From the NCBI RefSeq assembly GCF_003335085.1, contig NZ_QPEJ01000015.1:248001-312000 (forward strand): a DNA stretch of 64,000 bases, given 5' to 3'. Numbering within the stretch: position 1 is the stretch's first letter; each line of letters opens with the position of its first letter. The DNA is from Polaribacter sp. WD7. GTDB taxonomy: Bacteria > Bacteroidota > Bacteroidia > Flavobacteriales > Flavobacteriaceae. Both the position numbers and the translations under genes were made by a program. Below, in pieces: positions 46,495-56,207 of this stretch. The notes under the pieces were generated by a model that was not told where the DNA came from, did not search any database, and saw nothing but the letters and a program-made list of their open reading frames with translations.

Positions 46495-47829
46495 ATGGAA
46501 AATAACAAAATAGCTGTTGGTTTAGATATTGGTACCACCAAAATTGTTGCAATGATTGGTCGTAAAAACGAATACGATAAAATAGAGGTTGTTGGTATTG
46601 GTAAAGCAAAAAGTTTAGGGGTAAAGAGAGGAGTTGTAAGTAACATTACACAAACCATACAATCTATTCAACAAGCAGTAGATGAGGCAGAAAGTGTATC
46701 TGGTATTAAAATAGAAGAAGTTGTAGTAGGTATTGCAGGACAACACATTAGAAGTTTACACCATAGTGATTACATTACTAGAAATAATGCAGATGAAGTT
46801 ATTGAAGACTCAGATATAGACGATTTGGTAAACCAAGTTCATAAATTGGTAATGCTACCAGGAGAAGAAATTATTCATGTATTACCACAAGAGTTTAAAG
46901 TAGATTCTCAGGCAGATATTAAAGAACCTATAGGAATGTACGGAGGGCGTTTGGAGGCTAACTTTCATGTAGTGGTCGGTCAAGTCTCTTCTATCAGAAA
47001 TATTGGACGTTGCGTAAAAAGTGCAGGTTTAGGTTTAAATGAAATTACATTAGAGCCCTTGGCATCTGCATCTGCAGTACTAAGTCAAGAAGAAAAAGAA
47101 GCTGGAGTAGCATTGATAGATATAGGAGGAGGTACAACAGACTTGGCAATTTTTAAAGACGGCATTATTAGACATACGGCGGTAATTCCTTTTGGAGGAA
47201 ATGTAATTACAGATGATATTAAAGAAGGATGCTCTATTATAGAAAAGCAAGCAGAATTGTTGAAAATTAAATTTGGTTCTGCGTGGCCAGGAGAAAATAA
47301 AGAAACAGAAATTGTTTCTATTCCTGGATTAAGAGGTAGAGAGCCCAAAGAAATTACTTTAAAAAATTTATCAAAAATTATACATGCAAGAGTTCAAGAA
47401 ATTATAGAACATGTGTATTTAGAAATAAAAAATTACGGACATGAAACTGCAAAAGGAAAGTTAATTGCAGGTATCGTGTTAACAGGAGGAGGCTCTCAAT
47501 TAAAGCATCTAAGACAATTAGTAGAATACATTACAGGTATGGATGCAAGAATTGGTTTTCCTAATGAACATTTGGCTGGCGATTCTGATGAGACACTGTC
47601 TAGCCCCTCTTACGCAACAGCTGTAGGTTTGTTAATGGAAGGTTTAGAAAGGTATACTAAAGATGAAATAGAAGAAGAGGTAGTGGAGGCCGAAGAAACA
47701 TCAGAAAACATAGAAGAAGAGTCTATAGAAGAAACACCTGTAGTAGAAGAAAAACCAAAACGAAAAAAGAAATCGTTTTTTGAAAAGTTTACAGAAGGTC
47801 TTAAAGACTTTTTAGACAACGCAGAATAA
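46495..47829 (+). CDS. ftsA: Cell division protein FtsA
   Basis: 444 residues. Actin-fold elements: GLDIGTTKIVAMIG at 9-22, the 1C subdomain around 80-165, ALIDIGGGTTDLAIF near 204, and GIVLTGGGSQLKHLRQL near 325. After about 390 there is a Glu-rich linker and then a C-terminal amphipathic helix (KKSFFEKFTEGLKDFL) that anchors FtsZ filaments to the membrane. It starts 6 bases after ftsQ and ends 48 bases before ftsZ. Confidence 0.97.
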   Translation: MENNKIAVGLDIGTTKIVAMIGRKNEYDKIEVVGIGKAKSLGVKRGVVSNITQTIQSIQQAVDEAESVSGIKIEEVVVGIAGQHIRSLHHSDYITRNNADEVIEDSDIDDLVNQVHKLVMLPGEEIIHVLPQEFKVDSQADIKEPIGMYGGRLEANFHVVVGQVSSIRNIGRCVKSAGLGLNEITLEPLASASAVLSQEEKEAGVALIDIGGGTTDLAIFKDGIIRHTAVIPFGGNVITDDIKEGCSIIEKQAELLKIKFGSAWPGENKETEIVSIPGLRGREPKEITLKNLSKIIHARVQEIIEHVYLEIKNYGHETAKGKLIAGIVLTGGGSQLKHLRQLVEYITGMDARIGFPNEHLAGDSDETLSSPSYATAVGLLMEGLERYTKDEIEEEVVEAEETSENIEEESIEETPVVEEKPKRKKKSFFEKFTEGLKDFLDNAE

Positions 47830-47877
47830 GAAAAATAAAAAAATATATAACAATCATTAAAAAAGATAAACGTTATT

Positions 47878-49758
47878 ATGAGCGCAGAATTTGATAACAT
47901 TTTATTTGATATGCCAAAAACACAATCTAATACTATTAAAGTAATTGGTGTTGGAGGTGGAGGTAGTAATGCTGTAAATCACATGTTTAAACAGCATATT
48001 AAGGGCGTAGATTTTGTAATCTGTAATACAGATGCACAAGCTTTAGAAAACAGTCCTATTCCAAACAAAATTCAACTAGGAGCAAACTTGACTTCTGGAT
48101 TAGGTGCAGGTGCAAATCCAGAAATTGGAGCACAAGCGGCCAAAGAAAGTATGCAAGAAATTCAGCAGATGTTAAATACCCAAACTAAAATGGTATTTAT
48201 TACAGCTGGTATGGGAGGAGGTACAGGTACAGGAGCAGCCCCAATTATAGCAAAAATAGCTAAAGATATGGATATTCTTACCGTAGGAATTGTAACCATG
48301 CCTTTTGCATTTGAAGGAAGAATGCGCTCTAAACAAGCTCAACTAGGAATCGACCAACTGCGCCAAAATGTAGATTCTTTAATTGTAATTAACAATAATA
48401 AATTACGAGAAGTTTATGGTAACCTTGGGTTTAAAGCCGGTTTTTCTAAAGCTGATGAAGTTTTGTCTACTGCGTCTAAAGGTATTGCAGAAGTTATTAC
48501 GCATCACTATAAGCAAAACATTGACTTGCATGATGCAAAAACTGTTTTATCTAATAGCGGAACAGCCATTATGGGGTCTGCAAGAGAAGAAGGTCAAAAT
48601 AGAGCAAAAAATGCAATTGTAAAGGCTTTAGATTCTCCTTTATTAAATGACAATAAGATTACAGGAGCAAAAAACGTATTGTTGCTAATCGTATCTGGAA
48701 CCAATGAAGTTACTTTAGATGAAATTGGAGAAATTAATGATTTTATACAAGATGAAGCTGGTTATGATGCTAACATCATTATGGGTATAGGAGAAGATGA
48801 GGAATTGGGTGATGCAATTGCTGTAACAGTGGTGGCTACTGGTTTTGCTGCAGATCAACAAAGTACAATAACTAATACAGAGGTAAAGAAAATAGTACAC
48901 ACTTTAGAAGACGAGCAAAAAGCTACATACAATTTTGGTGAGCAAAAAGTTACAAAATCGCCCGCTTTAGATCAGCCATTAACAATTCAAAAAGAAGAAA
49001 AAATTGTACACACTTTAGAAGATATAACAGAAGATGTTAAACCAAAAACAACTGAAGCAATAGAAGACTTAAGTGTAATTTTTGATGAAGTAGTGGTCGA
49101 GAATGTTTCTGAGGATGACTTTGTCATTACAGATATGACACCTGAAAAAGTAGAGGAAGTTCAAGAAGAACAAACTCACGTTCAAGCAGATTTGATGTTT
49201 GATTTACCATTACATTCAGAAAATGAAGTAAAAGAGAACGAAGTTCGTTATAATTTATCAGACAAAGAAGATTTAAATAATATAGAAGTTCATCAACCAG
49301 AAGAAATTACTTTAGAGACCAAAGAGATAGAAACTCGTTATGTTTTAGAAGATTTTGATGCTAAACCTACTATAGGTAAAAGCTCTAGTATCTCAGCACA
49401 AAAAAAAGATATAGAAGATGAGATTCAATTTGAACTAAAAAGTACAGTAAGAGATACAGAAACACAAGACGTTGATACTTATAAAAGTGATGAGGTTTCG
49501 CCTTTGGATTTAACGATTAGTGAATTGCAAAAAAGAGCAGAAGAGCGTCGTAAAAAAATGAAGGGATTCAACTACAAGTTTAATGATCAGCTTAACAAAA
49601 ATATTGATGAGATTGAGCGCCAACCAGCATATAAACGTTTGGGTGTAGACCTAGAAGCTAATGCAGCAATAAGTAAAGCTAAAACATCCATTCAAAAAGA
49701 CACTGATGATTTGGGGCTAAAATCAAACAATTCATTTTTGCATGATAATGTAGATTAA
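47878..49758 (+). CDS. ftsZ: Cell division protein FtsZ with long C-terminal extension
   Basis: 626 residues, much longer than the E. coli protein (383). The GTPase core runs from about 20 to 330: [15 protein letters not shown] near 22, the tubulin signature [10 protein letters not shown] near 110 and NIDLHDAK. The remaining 290 residues are acidic and low in complexity. They contain short motifs that repeat (IVHTLED twice, then RYNLSD and RYVLED). Two basic segments near the end ([12 protein letters not shown] and [12 protein letters not shown]) resemble the C-terminal interaction region of Bacteroidota FtsZ. A strong terminator follows. Confidence 0.96.
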   Translation: MSAEFDNILFDMPKTQSNTIKVIGVGGGGSNAVNHMFKQHIKGVDFVICNTDAQALENSPIPNKIQLGANLTSGLGAGANPEIGAQAAKESMQEIQQMLNTQTKMVFITAGMGGGTGTGAAPIIAKIAKDMDILTVGIVTMPFAFEGRMRSKQAQLGIDQLRQNVDSLIVINNNKLREVYGNLGFKAGFSKADEVLSTASKGIAEVITHHYKQNIDLHDAKTVLSNSGTAIMGSAREEGQNRAKNAIVKALDSPLLNDNKITGAKNVLLLIVSGTNEVTLDEIGEINDFIQDEAGYDANIIMGIGEDEELGDAIAVTVVATGFAADQQSTITNTEVKKIVHTLEDEQKATYNFGEQKVTKSPALDQPLTIQKEEKIVHTLEDITEDVKPKTTEAIEDLSVIFDEVVVENVSEDDFVITDMTPEKVEEVQEEQTHVQADLMFDLPLHSENEVKENEVRYNLSDKEDLNNIEVHQPEEITLETKEIETRYVLEDFDAKPTIGKSSSISAQKKDIEDEIQFELKSTVRDTETQDVDTYKSDEVSPLDLTISELQKRAEERRKKMKGFNYKFNDQLNKNIDEIERQPAYKRLGVDLEANAAISKAKTSIQKDTDDLGLKSNNSFLHDNVD

Positions 49759-49780
49759 TAAAAAAAGTAGTAAAAGTATA

Positions 49781-49813
49781 AAAAAGCCACATCAATTTTG
49801 ATGTGGCTTTTTT
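49781..49813 (+). terminator. Rho-independent terminator of the dcw cluster
   Basis: AAAAAGCCACATCAA paired with TTGATGTGGCTTTTT, 23 bases after the ftsZ stop. Confidence 0.9.
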
Positions 49814-49905
49814 GTGTAAAACGGTTTATCGAATAAACCAGTACCATTAGTCGATACTTAAAAGTCAAGAAGCAAAATACAAGAAATTAACTTCTTTTCT
49901 AATCT

Positions 49906-49913
49906 TACATTTG
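49906..49913 (+). promoter_or_regulatory. -7 promoter motif (TACATTTG) for the large T9SS protein
   Basis: A perfect TAnnTTTG match 16 bases before the ATG at 49930. A 17-base palindrome (GGTTTAT-3 bases-ATAAACC) at 49823-49839 lies between the ftsZ terminator and this motif. Confidence 0.55.
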
Positions 49914-49929
49914 TCTAAAATCTAAAAAA

Positions 49930-52536
49930 ATGAAACTAAAAGTACAAGACAGAAAGACAGCTACGATATCTATTTTTATACTATTAATAGGGTTGTTTAA
50001 TTATGCTCAAGAAGCTCCATTCAATTGCGATTATAACGCATATTTATTTCAATACAATGATATTTACGCTTTAGATCTCGCTTCAGGAAATTCATATTTA
50101 GTTAAAGAAAATGTAACTACTGGAAACGTAAATGCTGTTGGATATAATCCTGCAGATGGTTACATCTGGGGTTCGTTATCAACGCCATCAAGATCTATAG
50201 TAAGAATAGGAAAAAATTTTAATACACAAGTATTTTACATTCCAGAGCTTCCAACAAGTAATAGATATGTGGGAGATGTAAGAGAAGATGGTATATACTA
50301 TTTAAAACCAGGAGGAAGTACCTATTATTTGGTAGATATAAATCCCAACTCTTCAAATTATGGTAAATTCCAAGAAACCAAAACCTTAACGCAAAATTTA
50401 AATATTCATGATTGGGCATTTAATGCGGTAGACGGAATGTTGTATACTGTTGAAAAGAAAACCAATAACTTATATAGAATAGACCCAGAATCTGGAGATG
50501 TTTTAAATTTAGGAATTGTACCTATTTTGGAAGGCTTGAATTATACTTTCGGAGCTGTATATTTTGATGTAGAAGGTAGGTTTTATGTATCTGCAAATCA
50601 AACAGGAACAGTGTATGTAATTAATGATGTTCAAAACTTAGAATTGGGTTCTTCTATAGTTTCTAATTTATTTGCTTTTGGACCATCTAGTAGTTTAAAT
50701 GACGGAGCAAGATGTCCTACAGCACCTGTACCTCAAGAAGATTGTGTAAATGGTATTGATGATGATGGAGATGGCTTAACAGATTGTGATGACCCAGCAT
50801 GTTCTGGTATTGCAGAATGTCCTACAATAGATTTAGAAGTTTCTACAGGAAATGATGGAGGTTTGGAGAGTAATGATAGGCTATCCAGCTTAATTAATAA
50901 AAGAAATTATTTAAGAAGTAAATCTAACTATACATTTAACAAAGCTCACGCAAAAAAAGTCGTGAAGACTAAAAGCTATAAAAAAACAGCATCAAAGTCA
51001 TCAGAATTTACCTTAAAAGATTTAATTCCTTTAGATATTATACCTGGTACAGAAGCAATAGAATCATCTCCTGCAGATTTATTAACAATTACAAATGCCA
51101 CAGAACTTTTTTCGGTAGATTATGTAAAAGAAGACAAAACCATTGCTGTTATTTTGGCGACCAAAACAGAAAACGGAGTTTATGAACATACAAAATATAT
51201 TTGTGATCGTTTATTAGGTGCAGAATTACTATCGGTTTCTACTATAGAAATAAAAGGACAAACGTTTATAAAGTCTATCATTAAAAATAGAGATGGCTCT
51301 AAAGAATTTGTGTTGAGTTTTTCAGGAAGATTGTCTCAAGACAATAATAATTTTTTAATAGAAAGCCATTGGAACATTGATAAATACACAGCCAACCAAA
51401 CGTTTTATAATTTTCAAATATGGACAAATAAAGTAGATGACTTAATTACACTTGGTGCAGAAGCGTTAGAATTATTTGAAACCCAAAAAACGATTACAGC
51501 ATATCATATTTCTACTCCACCACCAGTTTTTGTAAAGAAAGGAAAGTATGTAGACGGAGCTTTAGAGTTAGAAATTATAAACACAAATAAAACGCAAAAT
51601 ATTGTTTTTGATGCTGGTTTTAAAAGAACAGAATCTTCACAAACAGAGTACTCAAACAAAACTATTGCTCTTGATGGAAATTATATTACGACGTTAAGAA
51701 TTAATACAGGAAACATTTTTGATATCGGTTTTAGAATTGAAAATGACAAAAACCAAACTCCAGATGATTTGTTTATGTCTGATGGACCTTGGGGTGTAGA
51801 TGATTCCTCTGAAGATACCACAATTGATGCTTTTTTAATCTCTCAAAATGAGCAATTGTATGCTGGAAACGGTTATAGAGTAGAAAGAAACATTGCACTT
51901 AAAGCTACTACAAAATCTTATGTAGCTGCTTACAGAGCATTTACACCTAGATTTAAAGCTGTAGACTTATCTGATTTTGATGTATTAGAATTTGATGCTA
52001 GCGGAACAGGAACTATAGAAATCACTATCATAAAAGAAACTATTGCTGAATGGAAAAATCAATTTAAAACAACGGTAACATTGGATGATAATGAAAGTCA
52101 TTACGCTATTCCTCTAGCGCATTTTAAGTCTTCGTTGATAGATAATATAGACTTAAAAGATGCAGTAAGTATTGTGTTTACAATGTCATCAAACGGAGTT
52201 GATGTAGTAAGCAAAGAAATGAACTTAAAAAATATTGATTTTTATAAACAAGTATTAAGTACTGGTGATGCTGTTTTTAATGAGAACGAAACAATAGTAT
52301 ATCCTAATCCTTTACAAATGAGTTCAGAATTGAGTTTTTATTCAGAAATAGCCACTACTTCAACATTAGAAATTTACAATTTAGCAGGAGTTTTAATAAA
52401 GAGTATAGTTGTAGAAGTAGAAATTGGAAATAACAGTATTCAGATATTTAGAGATAATTTAAAATCAGGATTGTATTTGATGAAGCTTTCTAACAAGTTT
52501 AGAAATTATACTGTTAAAAAATTGGTGGTAAATTAA
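49930..52536 (+). CDS. Large T9SS-exported protein with beta-propeller-like N-terminus
   Basis: 868 residues. A signal peptide ends near FNYAQ. Residues about 30-270 read as a beta-propeller-like DUF6923 region (DLASGNSYLVKEN, GYNPADGYIWG, FNAVDGMLYTVEKK). A calcium-binding-like segment, CVNGIDDDGDGLTDCDDPAC, lies at about 276-295. A linker of about 80 residues follows, then a jelly-roll-like domain around 650-780 (FTPRFKAVDLSDFDVLEFD). The C-terminal 80 residues are a T9SS type A sorting domain (VYPNPLQMSSELSFYS, LKSGLYLMKLS). It should be a surface or secreted protein; ligand unknown. Monocistronic. Confidence 0.82.
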   Translation: MKLKVQDRKTATISIFILLIGLFNYAQEAPFNCDYNAYLFQYNDIYALDLASGNSYLVKENVTTGNVNAVGYNPADGYIWGSLSTPSRSIVRIGKNFNTQVFYIPELPTSNRYVGDVREDGIYYLKPGGSTYYLVDINPNSSNYGKFQETKTLTQNLNIHDWAFNAVDGMLYTVEKKTNNLYRIDPESGDVLNLGIVPILEGLNYTFGAVYFDVEGRFYVSANQTGTVYVINDVQNLELGSSIVSNLFAFGPSSSLNDGARCPTAPVPQEDCVNGIDDDGDGLTDCDDPACSGIAECPTIDLEVSTGNDGGLESNDRLSSLINKRNYLRSKSNYTFNKAHAKKVVKTKSYKKTASKSSEFTLKDLIPLDIIPGTEAIESSPADLLTITNATELFSVDYVKEDKTIAVILATKTENGVYEHTKYICDRLLGAELLSVSTIEIKGQTFIKSIIKNRDGSKEFVLSFSGRLSQDNNNFLIESHWNIDKYTANQTFYNFQIWTNKVDDLITLGAEALELFETQKTITAYHISTPPPVFVKKGKYVDGALELEIINTNKTQNIVFDAGFKRTESSQTEYSNKTIALDGNYITTLRINTGNIFDIGFRIENDKNQTPDDLFMSDGPWGVDDSSEDTTIDAFLISQNEQLYAGNGYRVERNIALKATTKSYVAAYRAFTPRFKAVDLSDFDVLEFDASGTGTIEITIIKETIAEWKNQFKTTVTLDDNESHYAIPLAHFKSSLIDNIDLKDAVSIVFTMSSNGVDVVSKEMNLKNIDFYKQVLSTGDAVFNENETIVYPNPLQMSSELSFYSEIATTSTLEIYNLAGVLIKSIVVEVEIGNNSIQIFRDNLKSGLYLMKLSNKFRNYTVKKLVVN

Positions 52537-52571
52537 TAGTTGCTTTATTTTTTGAGTTTATGGTTTTATAT

Positions 52572-52609
52572 AAAAGCTGACAATTTTATTGTTGGCTTTT
52601 ATTTTTTTT
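52572..52609 (+). terminator. Rho-independent terminator after the T9SS protein
   Basis: A stem AAAAGCTGACAAT / ATTGTTGGCTTTT with two G:T pairs and a 3-base loop, followed by a run of eight T. Confidence 0.7.
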
Positions 52610-52727
52610 CTCCTTCTCGTAAACCATGAATACTGTAAATTGTTGTTTTATAGAGAGTTTGTGAATTTTAGTTGTGTAACATTTTGAAATGGGTGTCGTC
52701 TACTTTATATAATCAATAAAACCAAAC

Positions 52728-52943
52728 ATGATGACATATTTACAAAAACAACCAGTAATTGAAAGAGGAATTCTAACATCTTCTTACAAAAGAGAAATCA
52801 AATATCAATCTCACAAAATTAAATCTAAATCTATTTCTCAAATGAAATCGATGATATTTAATCAACCCAATTTAGAAAGTCAAACAGGAACAATCTTAAG
52901 AGTTTCATTGTTTTTGGCTGCAATTATTATGATGATATCATAA
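52728..52943 (+). CDS. Small single-pass membrane protein of unknown function
   Basis: 71 residues, not recognised. The N-terminal 50 residues are strongly basic (Lys/Arg, Ser, Gln). A hydrophobic segment lies at about 56-70 (TILRVSLFLAAIIMMIS) at the very C-terminus, as in tail-anchored or small inner-membrane proteins. It lies alone between the T9SS protein and the convergent aminotransferase. A terminator stem begins at its last base, which supports a real transcript. Confidence 0.6.
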   Translation: MMTYLQKQPVIERGILTSSYKREIKYQSHKIKSKSISQMKSMIFNQPNLESQTGTILRVSLFLAAIIMMIS

Positions 52944-52974
52944 AAAATCCCAAAGCATTGGCTTTGGGATTTTT
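52943..52974. terminator. Bidirectional terminator
   Basis: AAAAATCCCAAAGC-ATTG-GCTTTGGGATTTTT, a perfect 14-base stem with A and T flanks, shared by the small membrane protein gene and the convergent aminotransferase. Confidence 0.9.
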
Positions 52975-52998
52975 AAAATAGTAGATAAAGCAATAAGG

Positions 52999-54186
52999 TT
53001 AACTCAATGCTTCTTTTATTCTTTTAATAGCTTCTCTAATTTGTAATTCTGAGGCTGCATAAGAAATTCTAATACAATCAGGAGCACCAAAAGCTTCACC
53101 GGTAACAGTAGCTACGTTTGCTTTTTCTAATAAAAATAAAGAAAAATCGCTTGCGTTATTTATGGTAATGCCATCGATAGTTTTTCCGAAGAATGCAGAT
53201 ACATCAGGAAAAACATAAAAAGCCCCATCAGGTACATTTACTTTAAAGCCATCAATTTCTCTAAGTAAATCAATAACAATACCTCTTCTGGTTTTAAATT
53301 CGTCAACCATATATTGTATTTTACTAACAGGTGCTAAAACAGCAGTAATTGCAGCTCTTTGTGCAATACAGTTTGTACCCGAAGTAATTTGTCCTTGCAT
53401 TTTAGTACACGCTTTCGCTATCCATTCAGGAGCTCCTATATATCCAATTCTCCATCCTGTCATTGCAAATGCTTTTGCCAAACCGTTTACAGTAATGGTT
53501 CTATCATATAAACTATCAATAGCAGCTAAACTAAAAGGTTTTGTTTCATAGTTGATGTGCTCATAAATTTCATCAGACATGATGTAAATTTGAGGGTGTT
53601 TTTCTAAAACAGCAGCTAGTGCTTGATACTCTTCTTTTGTATAAATAACACCACTTGGGTTATTTGGAGAGTTAAATAAAATTAACTTTGTTTTAGGAGT
53701 AATTGCAGCTTCTAGTTGTGCTGGAGTAATTTTAAAGTTAGCTTCTATGGATGAAGGAATTTCTATGGATTTTGCTTCACAAAGTGTAGCAATAGCAGAG
53801 TAACTAACCCAGTAAGGACAAGGTAATAAAACTTCATCTCCGGGGTTAAGCAATACCTGCATTACGTTTGCAATAGATTGTTTAGCTCCTGTAGATACTA
53901 CAATTTGGCTAGGTTTGTACTCAATAGCATTATCTCTTTTAAATTTTGTACAAATAGCTTCTTTTAATTCTAAATAACCATCTACAGGTGTATAAGAATT
54001 GTAATCTTGATGAATTGCTTCTACTGCAGCCTCTTTAATAAAATCTGGTGTATTAAAATCAGGTTCTCCTAAGCTTAAGCCAATGATATCTTTACCTTCT
54101 GCTCTTAATTCTCTTGCTTTTGCAGCCATTGCCAAGGTTTGAGACGCTGGCAAACTGTTAATTCTGTCCGATAATGGATGTGACAT
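52999..54186 (-). CDS. PLP-dependent aminotransferase, aspartate aminotransferase class I
   Basis: 395 residues. Class I fold: LSLGEPDFNTP near 38, VSTGAKQSIAN near 101, NSPNNPSGVIY near 171, the PLP lysine in TVNGLAKAFAMTGWRIGY (Lys near 236), and the substrate arginine in DCIRISYA near 374. It moves amino groups between aspartate or aromatic amino acids and 2-oxoglutarate. It is encoded on the minus strand, 26 bases after the desaturase stop region. Confidence 0.95.
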   Translation of the reverse strand: MSHPLSDRINSLPASQTLAMAAKARELRAEGKDIIGLSLGEPDFNTPDFIKEAAVEAIHQDYNSYTPVDGYLELKEAICTKFKRDNAIEYKPSQIVVSTGAKQSIANVMQVLLNPGDEVLLPCPYWVSYSAIATLCEAKSIEIPSSIEANFKITPAQLEAAITPKTKLILFNSPNNPSGVIYTKEEYQALAAVLEKHPQIYIMSDEIYEHINYETKPFSLAAIDSLYDRTITVNGLAKAFAMTGWRIGYIGAPEWIAKACTKMQGQITSGTNCIAQRAAITAVLAPVSKIQYMVDEFKTRRGIVIDLLREIDGFKVNVPDGAFYVFPDVSAFFGKTIDGITINNASDFSLFLLEKANVATVTGEAFGAPDCIRISYAASELQIREAIKRIKEALS

Positions 54187-54212
54187 TTTTTATAAATTGT
54201 TGTTATTTGTGT

Positions 54213-55307
54213 TTATTGTGCTAATTCTGGTTTTTTTCCTAAAACGCCTAAGTGTCTAAAGTGTTCTATAATTGCTCTACGTGTAGTTTTGTATTCATTA
54301 TAGGGTAAATTAAACTCTTTTGCGGTTTCTTTTACAATTTTAGCCAATTTACTATAATGAACGTGAGAAATATGCGGAAAAATATGATGTTCAACTTGAT
54401 GGTTTAGACCTCCTGTATAGAAATTTACTAACCAATTACTAGGGGCAAAGTTAGATGTTGTGTATAGTTGATGGACTGCCCAAGTGTGTTCTAAGTTTCC
54501 GTTTTTATCTGGTACAGGCATTTCAGTTTTTGGTACAATATGAGCCAATTGAAAAACCAAGCTCAAAATCATACCAGCTGTATAATGCATTACAAAAAAA
54601 CCTATAAGAACTTTCCACCAGGAAATATCTAAAACTAATATTGGCAAAACAATCCAAAGAAAATAATATGCAATTTTAGAAACCACTAGTTTTGTCCATT
54701 CTGTAGCAGGGTTCGGAAACTCTCCATAAGACAGCTTACGCTTTAAATACCTGCGCATTTGTTTAATGTCTGTAGTAATTGCCCAATTTATAGTTAATAA
54801 ACCGTATAGAAATACCGAATAATATTTTTGAAATTTGTGAAAATTAAACCACTTTGAGTGTTGTGAAAAACGAATAATTCTTCCGGCATCAATATCTTCA
54901 TCATGATCTTTTATATTGGTAAATGTATGGTGTAATACGTTGTGTTGTACTTTCCAATTGTAAACGTTACCTGCTAAAATGTAAATACTTCCGCCCATTA
55001 GTTTGTTAACCCATTTTCTTTTAGAAAAAGATTCGTGGTTTGCATCATGCATAACGTTCATTCCAACACCAGCCATTCCTATTCCTGTAAGTACCATTAA
55101 TAAAACCATTATCCATTGTGGCATAGTAACGGTTAAAATGAGTGCAAAAGGAATTAAAAATAATGAAAACATAATAACGGCTTTGGTGTATAACTTCCAA
55201 TTACCAGTTCTTTTAATATCGTTTTCTTTAAAGTAAGAGTTCACTCTTTTGTTTAAAGTTCTAAAAAACTTTGCTTTGTCTACTCTAGAGAAATTTAATG
55301 TCTTCAT
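54213..55307 (-). CDS. Membrane fatty acid desaturase (acyl-lipid/acyl-CoA type)
   Basis: 364 residues with four or more membrane helices. The three histidine boxes are HDANHE near 89, HNVLHHTFTN near 124 and HQVEHHIFPHI near 306. The QxxHH form of the third box is that of front-end (delta-6-like) and linoleoyl-type desaturases, though no cytochrome b5 domain is present. It introduces double bonds into membrane fatty acids with a di-iron centre, useful in cold marine life. It is divergent from rsmG and precedes the aminotransferase on the same strand. Confidence 0.92.
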   Translation of the reverse strand: MKTLNFSRVDKAKFFRTLNKRVNSYFKENDIKRTGNWKLYTKAVIMFSLFLIPFALILTVTMPQWIMVLLMVLTGIGMAGVGMNVMHDANHESFSKRKWVNKLMGGSIYILAGNVYNWKVQHNVLHHTFTNIKDHDEDIDAGRIIRFSQHSKWFNFHKFQKYYSVFLYGLLTINWAITTDIKQMRRYLKRKLSYGEFPNPATEWTKLVVSKIAYYFLWIVLPILVLDISWWKVLIGFFVMHYTAGMILSLVFQLAHIVPKTEMPVPDKNGNLEHTWAVHQLYTTSNFAPSNWLVNFYTGGLNHQVEHHIFPHISHVHYSKLAKIVKETAKEFNLPYNEYKTTRRAIIEHFRHLGVLGKKPELAQ

Positions 55308-55325
55308 GAATTAATTTAATGTTTG

Positions 55326-55333
55326 CAAAAATA
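55326..55333 (-). promoter_or_regulatory. -7 promoter motif of the desaturase gene
   Basis: CAAAAATA on the plus strand reads TATTTTTG on the minus strand, 18 bases before the desaturase ATG. Confidence 0.55.
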
Positions 55334-55399
55334 GTTTATTTAAAATAGCTTTATATGATAAACGTCAGTTTTTGTTAAGAATTGTTTGTTTCAAAAGCC

Positions 55400-55407
55400 T
55401 ATTTTTG
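55400..55407 (+). promoter_or_regulatory. -7 promoter motif of rsmG
   Basis: TATTTTTG ends 18 bases before the ATG at 55426. It lies inside the longer open frame that starts at 55372, which argues for the shorter gene. Confidence 0.55.
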
Positions 55408-55425
55408 CATCAATATTTTACACAT

Positions 55426-56061
55426 ATGCAGATAATACACAAATATTTTAAAAATTTAACAGAAAACCAAATAGCACAATTTGCAAAACTGCAAGAGTTG
55501 TATAAAGATTGGAATTTAAAAATAAACGTGGTTTCTAGAAAAGATATAGATGAGTTGTATTTAAGACACGTGTTACACTCTTTAGGAATAGCTAAAGTAA
55601 TGCAATTTAAGCCAAATACAAAAGTAATGGATGTTGGAACAGGAGGGGGGTTTCCTGGTATTCCACTAGCCATCTTATTTCCAGAAACAGAATTTCATTT
55701 GGTAGATTCTATTGGAAAAAAAATAAAAGTGGTAAATGAAGTTGTTGCTGGTTTGGGGCTAGAAAACGTAAAAACAACCCACGGAAGAGTAGAAGAAGTA
55801 AAAGAAACTTATGATTTTATAGTAAGTAGAGCTGTGGCACAAATGGAAACTTTTGTAAGATGGACAAAAGGTAAAATTTCTAAAAAACAACACCACGATT
55901 TAAAAAATGGTATTCTATATTTAAAAGGAGGAGATCTCACAGAAGAACTACAAAAATATACATCAGCTACGATTTACGATTTGCCAAATTATTTTGATGA
56001 ACCATTTTTTGAAACTAAAAAAGTAGTACACCTGGGTATGAAATATGTGGGCGGAAAGTAA
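55426..56061 (+). CDS. rsmG: 16S rRNA (guanine527-N7)-methyltransferase RsmG
   Basis: 211 residues from the ATG at 55426. A TTG-started frame from 55372 would run through the promoter motif. Signatures: WNLKINVVSRKD, HVLHSLGIAK, the SAM motif VMDVGTGGGFPGIPLAI near 67 and VSRAVAQMETFVRW near 128. It makes m7G527 in 16S rRNA. Divergent from the desaturase gene. The next gene on the strand is PAP2, whose coding frame probably begins soon after this stop. Confidence 0.95.
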   Translation: MQIIHKYFKNLTENQIAQFAKLQELYKDWNLKINVVSRKDIDELYLRHVLHSLGIAKVMQFKPNTKVMDVGTGGGFPGIPLAILFPETEFHLVDSIGKKIKVVNEVVAGLGLENVKTTHGRVEEVKETYDFIVSRAVAQMETFVRWTKGKISKKQHHDLKNGILYLKGGDLTEELQKYTSATIYDLPNYFDEPFFETKKVVHLGMKYVGGK

Positions 56062-56207
56062 AATTTCATTATTTTTATATACTAATTCAAAAAAAAACGA
56101 CTATCAAAAATTATAAGCATACATTTATACTCTTCTTTTTCTTAGGAGTTTATACCGTATTTTCACAAAATATAACACCGTCTTTACGTTTAGATAAAGA
56201 CAGAGAT

